Assembly: GCA_900554255.1 (NCBI GenBank)
Contig: USGN01000029.1
Location: 1-10,460 of the forward strand
Source: an uncultured Collinsella sp.
GTDB lineage: Bacteria > Actinomycetota > Coriobacteriia > Coriobacteriales > Coriobacteriaceae
DNA: 10,460 bases
Direction of reading: 5' to 3'
This document shows, one piece after another, positions 5,082 to 10,460 of this stretch; position 1 is the first letter of the stretch, and every line of letters begins with the position of its first letter. The notes beneath the pieces were generated by a model. That model did not search any database. It was not told the DNA's origin and was given only the letters and a program-made list of their open reading frames with translations. A program made the position numbers and the translations under genes.

Positions 5082-7523
5082 GTGGCAGAGCGTCCGACAT
5101 ACAGGCTCAGGTTTCTCGATCCCAAAAAGCGCTTTCCGGCGATGCCCGAGCAGCCTGCGGGGCGCTCATATGGCGTGGTCTGGAAACTCTTTGGCGAGGA
5201 CCAGCATGAATCTTGTTATGTCGTCGAATTCGTTGGCAAAAGTCATGTGTCGCTTTTGGGCTACGTAAGCGTTTCGGGTGAGGTGTACAAGGTGGACCGC
5301 CCCGTCTGCGAGGCTCCGCTGCCCAACGATCCCGACATGGAACTGGTCCTTGACGAGTCGGATTCCAGTATTGGTGAGATTATGGTAAGGGAAGCCAACG
5401 GTGCAATGCGCGCGTGTGCGCAAACTGCCGGCTCTCCCGAAGGCCCCATGCGCGAGCAGTCCGACCACGAGACATGGAATTCGACCCGCGCCCTTCCTTA
5501 CGGCGAGTTCATGGCCTCGATGTTCTTGCGTTACGTGATATTCGCCGATTCTGAAAACACTGTCTCGGGCACGGCAGATGCCGACGGCCTCGACGAGGGC
5601 ATGAAAAATGCTGTCGACAAGATCAAGCTTGTAAAACTCCCCGAGCCGGTTGAGGTACTGCTGGGTTTTGATTCCACACCGCTGCCCGATGCAATCGAAA
5701 CGTTGCTCTACCGCATTGACCATACAGATAATCCAAGTGGCATTGAGCGCTATGCCGCCGCTTTGATGGGCGAAGTTAATCTGCCTCGCCTGCGCACCAT
5801 CGCGGCCAAAACCGAAATGAGCCTGGCGCGCATCGATCGCTCGAGGCTCTTTTATCTCAATTTTGACCGTAGCCTGCTGGACCAGGACGAGATCGATACC
5901 CTACTTGCCGTCGAGTGCCGCCTGAACCGCCTATCGGGCATCCTTGAGCGTATTGGGGCAGGGTTGGGCCCCGTTGCCTCGTCGCCAAGCTTTGAGGGCT
6001 GCTCGCTCTTTGACCTATGGCATATCAGCAAGACGACAAACGACGTTCCTCGCTTGCTCGAAACGCTGTCGAATGACAACCCGTGGGCCAAGCCGGGGAC
6101 GGTTGCGTGCCAGCCGGGTGGCGAGTGGGACGTTCGCACCCGTTTTGCACGTATCGTAGAAGCACTCAACGTGGTCACGCGGCTCGACTACACCTATCGA
6201 GCGAACGTTGCCGAGGGCATCATGCTGGTGCGATTTGGCCGCACGGTTGTCGATGCTATGCCCCAGCGCGAATACGATGCTCAAGATGACGCTTGGCGCG
6301 AGGTAGATGAGCCTAAGCGCGCGGCATGGGCCACTGAGCACGATGCGCGTATTGCGCTTACACTCGCGGCGGCTTGCTTTGCTTCGGGCGCTCGCATCAC
6401 GCGCTGCTACGTGCAGATTGCGGCTCCCGACGGTGAGCAGGGCGAGCGTGTTGTTAAAACGTATTCCTTTGGCCGTGCGGCCTATCTGGCCGATTGCGTT
6501 TCTGTCGCCAAGGATCTTGAGAGCATGGATATGGACGACATGCCCTGCAAGTGCTTGTTCGAGGCATATGAGGCAGATGCGCCGGACATGATTGAGCCTG
6601 CAGAGGTTCACGCCCGACCACGCGATGACCATCGTCCATTGCCGCCTGCACTTCGCGATTTACTGCTCGCTGACACGGCTGACGAGCTTGAGGTCATGGA
6701 GGAGGACAACGATCCGTATGTCGCCCGTGTCGTCGAGCTGCGCGAGCAATTCAAAGTTGACCGAGCTGGTGCTTTCGAGGGCTTTTCTCGCCTTGTCGAG
6801 GAGCTGGAAGCCAAGTGTACGGTTGCTGAGCTTTTGGCGACGGGCCCAGTGCAGACCCAGTTCTGCGACAACCAGCTGGTGCGCATGGTGCTGCCGGTGA
6901 TGGAGGAGGACCGTTCCGTGCGTATCCTTCGCGCTCCCGATGCGCTGTATTTTGCCCAGCACGAGATTTGCAGCTTTTACGCCGAACAAGAGGACTTTGA
7001 GCGTGCGCTGCCCGAGGTGCGCCGTCTCTACGATTTGGCGCGCTCGTCCATGCAGTCTCACTTTGCCCTGATTAACGTGCTAGCACGCCTGGAGCGTTAT
7101 GACGAGATTGTCGAGGTAGCGCGCCACGGCCTGCGCATTGCCAGCGACCGGCCTTCGATCGGTTACCTGTTCTATCGCCTGGCGTTTGCCTACTGGAACT
7201 GCGACCAGCTCGAGCTGGCGCTGGCATGTTATCGCCTGGTGCCGCGCGGCGAGGAGTCGGGCGGTAGTGCGCAGGAGGAAATGCAGGGCCTTATGAACGA
7301 GATGGGCGCCATCAAACCGCCCACGTTTGAGGAGGCTGTCGAGACCATCCGCAAGGCAGGTCTTGAGCTGCCGCCGGTGCCCGCCGTGACCAATCAACTC
7401 GCGGATGCCGCCGTGCAACTTGTCGATAACGGCTTCTTTTTCTTGGCGCGCGGCTGCATCTATCAAATGTGGCGCACCATGGGCAACGATGAGCTCGGCT
7501 CCCTCAACCGCTCGCTGGGGTAG
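5082..7523 (+). CDS. Large uncharacterised protein with C-terminal TPR-like repeats
   Basis: The 813-aa product belongs to no family I can name. It lacks a signal peptide and membrane spans and is probably cytoplasmic. The N-terminal third begins ERPTYRLRFLDPKKRF and contains a beta-rich stretch (YVVEFVGKSHVSLLGYVSVSG), followed by a long mixed region. From about residue 615 to 735 the pattern becomes helical pairs typical of TPRs: FAQHEICSFYAEQEDFERAL, HFALINVLARLERYDEIVEV and LFYRLAFAYWNCDQLELALA. TPRs usually hold protein partners. The start chosen is GTG 5082 with AGGGTGA (5069-5075) about 7 bases upstream; ATG at 5142 is an alternative. It follows tRNA-Arg with a 134-base gap, where only a weak ACTCG/CGAGT pair (5001-5020) and a possible TAAGAT -10 (5008-5013) are seen. 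No clear terminator follows. Confidence 0.85.
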   Translation: MAERPTYRLRFLDPKKRFPAMPEQPAGRSYGVVWKLFGEDQHESCYVVEFVGKSHVSLLGYVSVSGEVYKVDRPVCEAPLPNDPDMELVLDESDSSIGEIMVREANGAMRACAQTAGSPEGPMREQSDHETWNSTRALPYGEFMASMFLRYVIFADSENTVSGTADADGLDEGMKNAVDKIKLVKLPEPVEVLLGFDSTPLPDAIETLLYRIDHTDNPSGIERYAAALMGEVNLPRLRTIAAKTEMSLARIDRSRLFYLNFDRSLLDQDEIDTLLAVECRLNRLSGILERIGAGLGPVASSPSFEGCSLFDLWHISKTTNDVPRLLETLSNDNPWAKPGTVACQPGGEWDVRTRFARIVEALNVVTRLDYTYRANVAEGIMLVRFGRTVVDAMPQREYDAQDDAWREVDEPKRAAWATEHDARIALTLAAACFASGARITRCYVQIAAPDGEQGERVVKTYSFGRAAYLADCVSVAKDLESMDMDDMPCKCLFEAYEADAPDMIEPAEVHARPRDDHRPLPPALRDLLLADTADELEVMEEDNDPYVARVVELREQFKVDRAGAFEGFSRLVEELEAKCTVAELLATGPVQTQFCDNQLVRMVLPVMEEDRSVRILRAPDALYFAQHEICSFYAEQEDFERALPEVRRLYDLARSSMQSHFALINVLARLERYDEIVEVARHGLRIASDRPSIGYLFYRLAFAYWNCDQLELALACYRLVPRGEESGGSAQEEMQGLMNEMGAIKPPTFEEAVETIRKAGLELPPVPAVTNQLADAAVQLVDNGFFFLARGCIYQMWRTMGNDELGSLNRSLG

Positions 7524-7771
7524 GGGCGGCATAGAAGGGCTGGACCGCGCTTGTCATCCCATTTGCTCACCATGCCGACAAAACGAAGGGGCTACTGCTA
7601 CCGGCGTACCGGGAACATTTGCGTATAGATAAGGTATAACGAATTAAGTCGTAGCGAATTAAAGTACGAATTACTGTATCGAGCAGGTTGCCGACAAATT
7701 GAATGGAGCCATTTGTATTTGCTCAGGTGGGTGGCTCCAGCAGGACCGGTAAGGTCAAAAGCGGCTAGGTC
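7524..7771. other. Gene-free stretch with short repeats
   Basis: No gene is supported here. CGAATTAA occurs at 7640-7647 and 7655-7662, and CGAATTAC at 7667-7674, as three spaced direct copies. A perfect 8-bp inverted pair, TGGAGCCA (7704-7711) and TGGCTCCA (7732-7739), could form a hairpin with a 20-base loop, followed by a small GACC/GGTC hairpin (7744-7756). A TATAAC (7635-7640) resembles a -10 box but lacks a partner. The composition is more A/T-rich than the neighbouring genes. A 21-codon frame at 7703-7768 lacks a ribosome binding site. Confidence 0.5.
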
Positions 7772-7828
7772 TGCTAAACCTGTTAAACTCTGCTAAAGTT
7801 GCTAAACTTTGTTAAAGTTGTTAAAACT
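7772..7828. repeat. Three 19-bp tandem repeats (six GYTAAA boxes) before the ATPase gene
   Basis: Units at 7772-7790, 7791-7809 and 7810-7828 are diverged copies of TGCTAAA-N4-TTAAACT-like sequence. Each unit holds two GYTAAA boxes, starting at 7773, 7782, 7792, 7801, 7811 and 7820, so boxes alternate 9 and 10 bp apart. Overlapping inverted pairs such as AACTTT-GTT-AAAGTT (7805-7819) add dyad symmetry. The array ends only 5 bases before the ribosome binding site, so it lies in or against the leader. This is iteron-like and may be an operator. Confidence 0.75.
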
Positions 7829-7843
7829 GGCAGAGGAGGTCGA

Positions 7844-8926
7844 ATGTCAAAAGCTATTAATCCCTTTAAGCCAACAGCGGGCATGAATCCACCTGAGCTT
7901 ATCGGACGCGACGCTGTTTTGGATGACTTTGCCGAGGCTCTTGAGAATGGCCCTGGTGCCCCCGATCGACTCATGCGCATCTCGGGTGTCCGAGGCACGG
8001 GCAAAACGGTGCTCCTCAACGCATTGGGCGATCTTGCGCGCAAAAAAGGATTCGAGGTTGTCGACGTTGCCTCAAATGCCGGTTTTTGCGACAGAATCCT
8101 CGAGGCTCTACAGCGAAATGTTCGTCTTGAGTCAATGTCGATTTCCCCATCAATTCTAGGAGTCAGCCTTGGCTCCGTTGAGGTATCGAAGTCGGCATCT
8201 CATCTGGGCGAGGCAATGTACGATGCCGCGAAGCGCGGAGGTCTGCTCATTACGCTCGACGAGATTCAGGATGCCTCAACTGAGGAAATGCGCGAGCTGG
8301 GCAATGAGATGCAGCTTTTGATTCGCCAAGGGGCGAATGTCGCCTTTGCATTCGCTGGTTTGCCAACCTCTGTGGATGGCGTGGTGGTGGATGATACGTT
8401 GACGTTCCTTCAGAGGGCGAAGCATATCGAACTCACGCGGCTTTCAGATTTTGAAGTCGGCGGATCGTTTGAGGATACGATGAGGCGTGCGGGCAAGGAA
8501 CTCGACGAAGGCGTTGCTGAGCTTTTGACAAAGGCTTCGGCAGGCTATCCCTTTATGGTCCAGTTGGTCGGATATTACGCTTGGCAGGTTGCTGCGCGCA
8601 GCGGGTCGGAGAGCGTGAGTGAAGAGGCGGCTCGCAAGGGTGTCCAGGCGGCTCTTGATAGTTTCAATGCCATGGTGATTGCCCCCGCGCTGCGCAGGGT
8701 GTCGGAGCGGCAGTTCCAATATCTCGCGGCGATGGCGCAATGCGAAGGCGGCGAGATTACGAACGGTGATATTGCCAAAAAGATGGGATTGCCGGCGAAT
8801 AAAGTCGGGTCGTATCGCAAACGTTTGATCGATACGGGACTGATTGAGCCTGCTGGCTACGGCTGTGTTTCGTTTGCAATTCCGTACATGCGCGATTATC
8901 TGTTGGAGACCGTTCGAGCGGACTAA
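7844..8926 (+). CDS. AAA+ ATPase with C-terminal winged helix (Orc1/Cdc6-like or AAA_16 type)
   Basis: This 360-aa protein has a clear P-loop ATPase core. Walker A is GVRGTGKT (48-55) and Walker B is LLITLDE (134-140); a sensor-1-like strand AFAFAGLP lies at 167-174, and the lid-type segment GYPFMVQLVG at 234-243. Residues from about 285 to 358 read as a winged helix (ISERQ-type start at RRVSERQFQYL, then NGDIAKKMGLPANKVGSYRKRLIDTGLIEP), a DNA-binding layout also found in Orc1/Cdc6 and archaeal-type ATPases. The opening NPFKPTAGMNPPELIGRD is characteristic of these ATPases. AGAGGAGGT directly precedes ATG 7844. An upstream in-frame TTG at 7799 is inside the tandem repeat and is rejected. The gene stands alone. 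Its role (regulation, toxin-antitoxin-like or replication-linked) is unknown; self-regulation through the upstream repeats is conjecture. Confidence 0.9.
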   Translation: MSKAINPFKPTAGMNPPELIGRDAVLDDFAEALENGPGAPDRLMRISGVRGTGKTVLLNALGDLARKKGFEVVDVASNAGFCDRILEALQRNVRLESMSISPSILGVSLGSVEVSKSASHLGEAMYDAAKRGGLLITLDEIQDASTEEMRELGNEMQLLIRQGANVAFAFAGLPTSVDGVVVDDTLTFLQRAKHIELTRLSDFEVGGSFEDTMRRAGKELDEGVAELLTKASAGYPFMVQLVGYYAWQVAARSGSESVSEEAARKGVQAALDSFNAMVIAPALRRVSERQFQYLAAMAQCEGGEITNGDIAKKMGLPANKVGSYRKRLIDTGLIEPAGYGCVSFAIPYMRDYLLETVRAD

Positions 8927-8979
8927 TAAAGACTGGAGGCATCGACGCCGCCGCTGGGGTTGCCCCGTATCTTTGTCTA

Positions 8980-9026
8980 AATCTGTAACATCTGGACGAA
9001 GATTCGGCCTGTAACTGTTACAGATT
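8980..9026. promoter_or_regulatory. Paired CTGTAAC palindromes
   Basis: AATCTGTAAC (8980-8989) is inverted perfectly as GTTACAGATT (9017-9026). The right arm also makes a tight odd palindrome, CTGTAAC-T-GTTACAG (9009-9023). So three copies of the same 7-base half-site occur in 47 bases. The spacing suits an operator for a dimeric regulator, or alternative hairpins. No gene starts near it except tRNA-Ser, about 110 bases on. Confidence 0.45.
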
Positions 9027-9038
9027 GAGATGATTGAC

Positions 9039-9083
9039 TGAGGCGTTTACTGGTAAAAGAGAGATAAAAGAGGAAACGCCTCA
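9039..9083. repeat. 10-bp inverted repeat ahead of tRNA-Ser
   Basis: TGAGGCGTTT (9039-9048) pairs with AAACGCCTCA (9074-9083) around a 25-base purine-rich loop. It lies just upstream of the tRNA-Ser promoter. It could be a terminator-like or processing structure, but it has no T-run. Function unknown. Confidence 0.45.
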
Positions 9084-9092
9084 AAATTCCCC

Positions 9093-9121
9093 TTGCCCAA
9101 CTTCGGCTGTTTGGTTACTAT
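9093..9121 (+). promoter_or_regulatory. Promoter of tRNA-Ser
   Basis: TTGCCC (9093-9098) and TACTAT (9116-9121) are separated by exactly 17 bases and lie 15 bases before the mature 5' end of the tRNA. Confidence 0.65.
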
Positions 9122-9135
9122 AGAACGGCTGTTAC

Positions 9136-9226
9136 GGAGAGCTGACCGAGAGGCCGAAGGTGCTCGCCTGCTAAGCGAGTATGCCCCAAAAGGGCATCTG
9201 GGGTTCGAATCCCCAGCTCTCCGCCA
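9136..9226 (+). tRNA. tRNA-Ser (anticodon GCT)
   Basis: The 91-base class II tRNA has acceptor GGAGAGC paired with GCTCTCC, anticodon arm CTCGC-CTGCTAA-GCGAG with anticodon GCT (reads AGC/AGU), a long variable arm (ATGCCC-CAAAA-GGGCAT), T-arm CTGGGG/CCCCAG around TTCGAAT, discriminator G and an encoded CCA. The long variable arm is the SerRS identity element. Its 3' end is duplicated downstream (9399-9419). Confidence 0.97.
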
Positions 9227-9229
9227 GTA
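9209..9229 (+). repeat. Direct repeat copy 1: tRNA-Ser 3' end
   Basis: These 21 bases, from the T-loop to three bases beyond CCA, recur exactly at 9399-9419, 190 bp downstream. Duplication of a tRNA 3' end is the usual mark of site-specific integration by a tyrosine recombinase. Here it would bound a remnant of only 190 bp with no genes. Confidence 0.75.
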
Positions 9230-9240
9230 AGACTTTAAAG

Positions 9241-9266
9241 AAGGGTTCCGAAAGGGACCCTTTTTT
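9241..9266 (+). terminator. Terminator of tRNA-Ser
   Basis: AAGGGTTCC (9241-9249) pairs with GGGACCCTT (9254-9262), with one U-G pair, around a GAAA tetraloop, followed by T6. It lies 14 bases after the CCA end. Confidence 0.92.
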
Positions 9267-9275
9267 AGTTGAACC

Positions 9276-9298
9276 ACGTTAGCTGGGGATTCGAACCC
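9276..9298 (-). repeat. Reversed T-arm fragment, copy 1
   Basis: AGCTGGGGATTCGAACCC (9281-9298) is the exact reverse complement of tRNA-Ser positions 9201-9218. Together with five bases before it, it recurs identically at 9468-9490. No complete minus-strand tRNA is present. Confidence 0.8.
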
Positions 9299-9408
9299 GA
9301 GAGGGCACGGGCGTTAAGCAAACGCGAAAGCGTTTGTAGCCCGTGGGCGAAAAGCCGTCAGGCTTTGAAGCCGGAGGGCATGCGCAGCATGCCCGGACAT
9401 CCCCAGCT
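9281..9408. other. Compact structured insert, possible ncRNA or non-autonomous element
   Basis: AGCTGGGGAT (9281-9290) pairs with ATCCCCAGCT (9399-9408), closing a region that contains three further hairpins. The first is CACGGGC/GCCCGTG (9306-9312, 9339-9345), topped by CAAACGC-GAAA-GCGTTTG (9319-9336). The second is AAAGCC-GTCA-GGCTTT (9351-9366). The third is GGGCATGC-GCA-GCATGCCC (9376-9394). The result is a four-way-junction-like fold in 128 bases, with a GNRA tetraloop. No protein is supported. It may be a structured RNA, a recombination site, or a small mobile element using tRNA sequence as its ends. Confidence 0.5.
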
Positions 9409-9419
9409 CTCCGCCAGTA
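9399..9419 (+). repeat. Direct repeat copy 2: tRNA-Ser 3' end
   Basis: Exact 21-base copy of 9209-9229, including the CCA. It is not preceded by the rest of a tRNA gene and is best read as the att-like right end of an insertion or as a tandem duplication endpoint. Confidence 0.75.
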
Positions 9420-9430
9420 TGAATTTGAAG

Positions 9431-9457
9431 AAGGGTTCCATTTGGGGCCCTTTTTTT
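9431..9457 (+). terminator. Duplicated, diverged copy of the tRNA-Ser terminator
   Basis: AAGGGTTCC (9431-9439) pairs with GGGGCCCTT (9444-9452) around ATTT, followed by a T7 run. It aligns with the first terminator at an offset of exactly 190 bases. The single stem difference turns a U-A pair into U-G, so pairing is kept while the loop has changed completely. Confidence 0.8.
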
Positions 9458-9467
9458 AATTAGAAGA

Positions 9468-9490
9468 ACGTTAGCTGGGGATTCGAACCC
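9468..9490 (-). repeat. Reversed T-arm fragment, copy 2
   Basis: Identical over 23 bases to 9276-9298. It again lies shortly after a terminator, so the whole module (tRNA 3' end, terminator, reversed T-arm) is duplicated. Confidence 0.8.
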
Positions 9491-9492
9491 TC

Positions 9493-9525
9493 AAAAAATG
9501 AGGCGCCCCGTTGGACGCCTCATTT
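9493..9525 (-). terminator. Terminator of the carboxypeptidase gene
   Basis: On the minus strand AAATGAGGCG (9525-9516) pairs with CGCCTCATTT (9505-9496) around a 10-base loop, followed by a T-run (9498-9493). It lies 25 bases beyond the TAG stop of the minus-strand gene. Confidence 0.88.
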
Positions 9526-9549
9526 GGTTCGATGTGATATCGCTCCGGC

Positions 9550-10460
9550 CTACACCTCAGGAGCCTTGGCTACGGTCTCGCTCTCGGCTGTGAGCGGCCG
9601 GTTGTCGATGCGGCGGCCCAGGCGGTCGAGCTTCACGAGCAGCCACTCGATGGGATTGGGCCCCGTTCCTTCCTCGTCGGCAACCAGGTCCATGACGGCA
9701 ATCTTGGTGCCGTCCTGTTTAAGCGTAACGCTGCCCACCTTATCGCCAACATGCACCGTGCCCGAAAGGTCATCGTAGCTAACCTTTTCGGTCACATCGC
9801 CGGCGAGTGAGAACACCGTTGCCTGTGCAGCGGGGTCGGCGAGCGTGGCGTCGATCGTCTTGTCCGTCCAATCTGTCTGGCTAATGCGTGCCATGAGCGG
9901 GTTGCCGTTGGCGGTCTTCTCCTGTGTATTGGCGATCGCGACCGTGACCTTGTGGCCGTAGTACCAGTTGGCAAGGGTCGCCGTATCGGTAAAGCGCTGG
10001 TCGGTGGTGGTGGAGTTCAAAATAACGGTGTAGATCTCGTCGCCGTCGCGGTTGTAGGCGCTCGTAAAGCAATAGCCCGCGTCGTCGGTGGTGCCGGTCT
10101 TGCCGCCGATGTTGCCATCTTGGCCCAGCAAATAGTTATGCGTGTCCATGGAATGCGAATGGTCGGTGCCGTCGGCGCCCGTGACCTCGATCCAGGAATC
10201 CTCGCTCGCTACGACCTCGCGGATCGTGTCGTTTTTCATGGCCTCCTGCATCATCAGCGCTACGTCGTGTGCGGTTGAGTGCATATTGCCAGCCCACTCA
10301 TCAAAGTCCAGACCATGCGGGTTTTCAAAAAGCGTACCGGTACAGCCGAGCTTCTTAGCGCGCTCGTTCATGGCCTTCACAAATGTGGCCTCGGCGTCTT
10401 TGGTCTTGGGGTCGATCTTCTTGCCCACATATTCGGCGAGCACGATGGCGGCGTCGTTGC
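9550..10460 (-). CDS. D-alanyl-D-alanine carboxypeptidase (PBP5-type), C-terminal part
   Basis: This is the 3' portion of a serine-type DD-carboxypeptidase (peptidase S11, penicillin-binding protein 5 group). The enzyme trims the terminal D-alanine from peptidoglycan stem peptides on the outer face of the membrane. The visible part opens at NDAAIVLAEYVGKK, the end of the SxN active-site motif whose serine lies just outside the window. It contains ENPHGLDF and the third catalytic motif KTG (10093-10101, in GGKTGTTDDAGYC). A beta-rich C-terminal domain follows (about the last 120 residues), then a possible amphipathic membrane-binding helix, PIEWLLVKLDRLGRRI. The reading frame is open to the edge, so the GTG at 10443 is internal, not the start. 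The SxxK motif and signal peptide should lie upstream. The paralogue (dacA or dacF type) cannot be decided. Confidence 0.93.
   Translation of the reverse strand, partial: NDAAIVLAEYVGKKIDPKTKDAEATFVKAMNERAKKLGCTGTLFENPHGLDFDEWAGNMHSTAHDVALMMQEAMKNDTIREVVASEDSWIEVTGADGTDHSHSMDTHNYLLGQDGNIGGKTGTTDDAGYCFTSAYNRDGDEIYTVILNSTTTDQRFTDTATLANWYYGHKVTVAIANTQEKTANGNPLMARISQTDWTDKTIDATLADPAAQATVFSLAGDVTEKVSYDDLSGTVHVGDKVGSVTLKQDGTKIAVMDLVADEEGTGPNPIEWLLVKLDRLGRRIDNRPLTAESETVAKAPEV

Noticed and set aside
7703..7768. 21-codon frame starting MEPFVFAQVGG before the ATPase
   Set aside because: No Shine-Dalgarno sequence, and its sequence is made by the TGGAGCCA/TGGCTCCA inverted repeat.
7772..7828. CRISPR-like array
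   Set aside because: The 19-bp units are contiguous without unique spacers and there are no cas genes.
9047..9277. Minus-strand frame across tRNA-Ser containing RRAGDSNPRCPFGAYSLSRR
   Set aside because: It is the antisense translation of the tRNA gene and its promoter, a well-known type of spurious annotation. There is no ribosome site.
9276..9298. Possible minus-strand tRNA gene
   Set aside because: Only the T-arm and part of the acceptor sequence exist. No D-arm or anticodon arm can be folded upstream or downstream.
9269..9463. Plus-strand 64-codon frame through the structured insert
   Set aside because: It translates hairpins and tRNA fragments, starts inside a terminator tail and has no ribosome site.

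Overview
The window looks like chromosomal DNA from a GC-rich Gram-positive bacterium. My best guess is a gut Coriobacteriia member of the Collinsella/Olsenella type. This rests on the strong G/C bias at third codon positions, consensus GGAGG ribosome binding sites, several GTG starts, CCA-encoding tRNA genes and the overall style of the proteins. It is a judgement from reading the sequence; no database search was run.

Left part (1-2636): a membrane-anchored SPFH/Band 7 protein (220-1158) is followed within 6 bases by rlmH (23S rRNA methyltransferase) and then, after 73 bases, by proC (last step of proline synthesis). Upstream of the SPFH gene is a nested palindrome ending in a T-run. Downstream of proC lies a strong hairpin flanked by inverted GACAGGTTT/AAACCTGTC arms that resembles a REP-type repeat. 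A 57-codon single-pass membrane protein gene lies convergent to proC (minus strand, 2634-2807). It shares a divergent promoter region, with a palindromic -10 box, with serS.

Middle (2919-5081): serS (seryl-tRNA synthetase) ends in a strong terminator. Next comes a 125-aa protein of unknown function whose promoter overlaps a near-perfect Gram-positive LexA (SOS) box. A tRNA-Arg(ACG) gene follows with its own promoter and terminator, then a reversed fragment of a tRNA T-arm.

Right-middle (5082-8926): an 813-aa protein of unknown function with TPR-like helices near its C-terminus, then a gene-free stretch of 320 bases rich in short repeats, then a 360-aa AAA+ ATPase of the Orc1/Cdc6-like or AAA_16 layout with a C-terminal winged helix. 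Three 19-bp tandem repeats sit directly in front of the ATPase gene.

Right end (8927-10460): palindromic CTGTAAC motifs, then tRNA-Ser(GCT). Its 3' end and its terminator are duplicated 190 bp downstream, and each copy is followed by an identical reversed T-arm fragment. Between the copies is a compact 128-base region that can fold into a four-way structure. The minus strand then carries the C-terminal part of a PBP5-type D-Ala-D-Ala carboxypeptidase, which runs off the window edge.

Most genes are core housekeeping. The unusual signals are the tRNA-Ser duplication and its structured insert, the similar reversed tRNA fragment behind tRNA-Arg, the SOS-type operator on an unknown small gene, and the iteron-like repeats in front of the ATPase.
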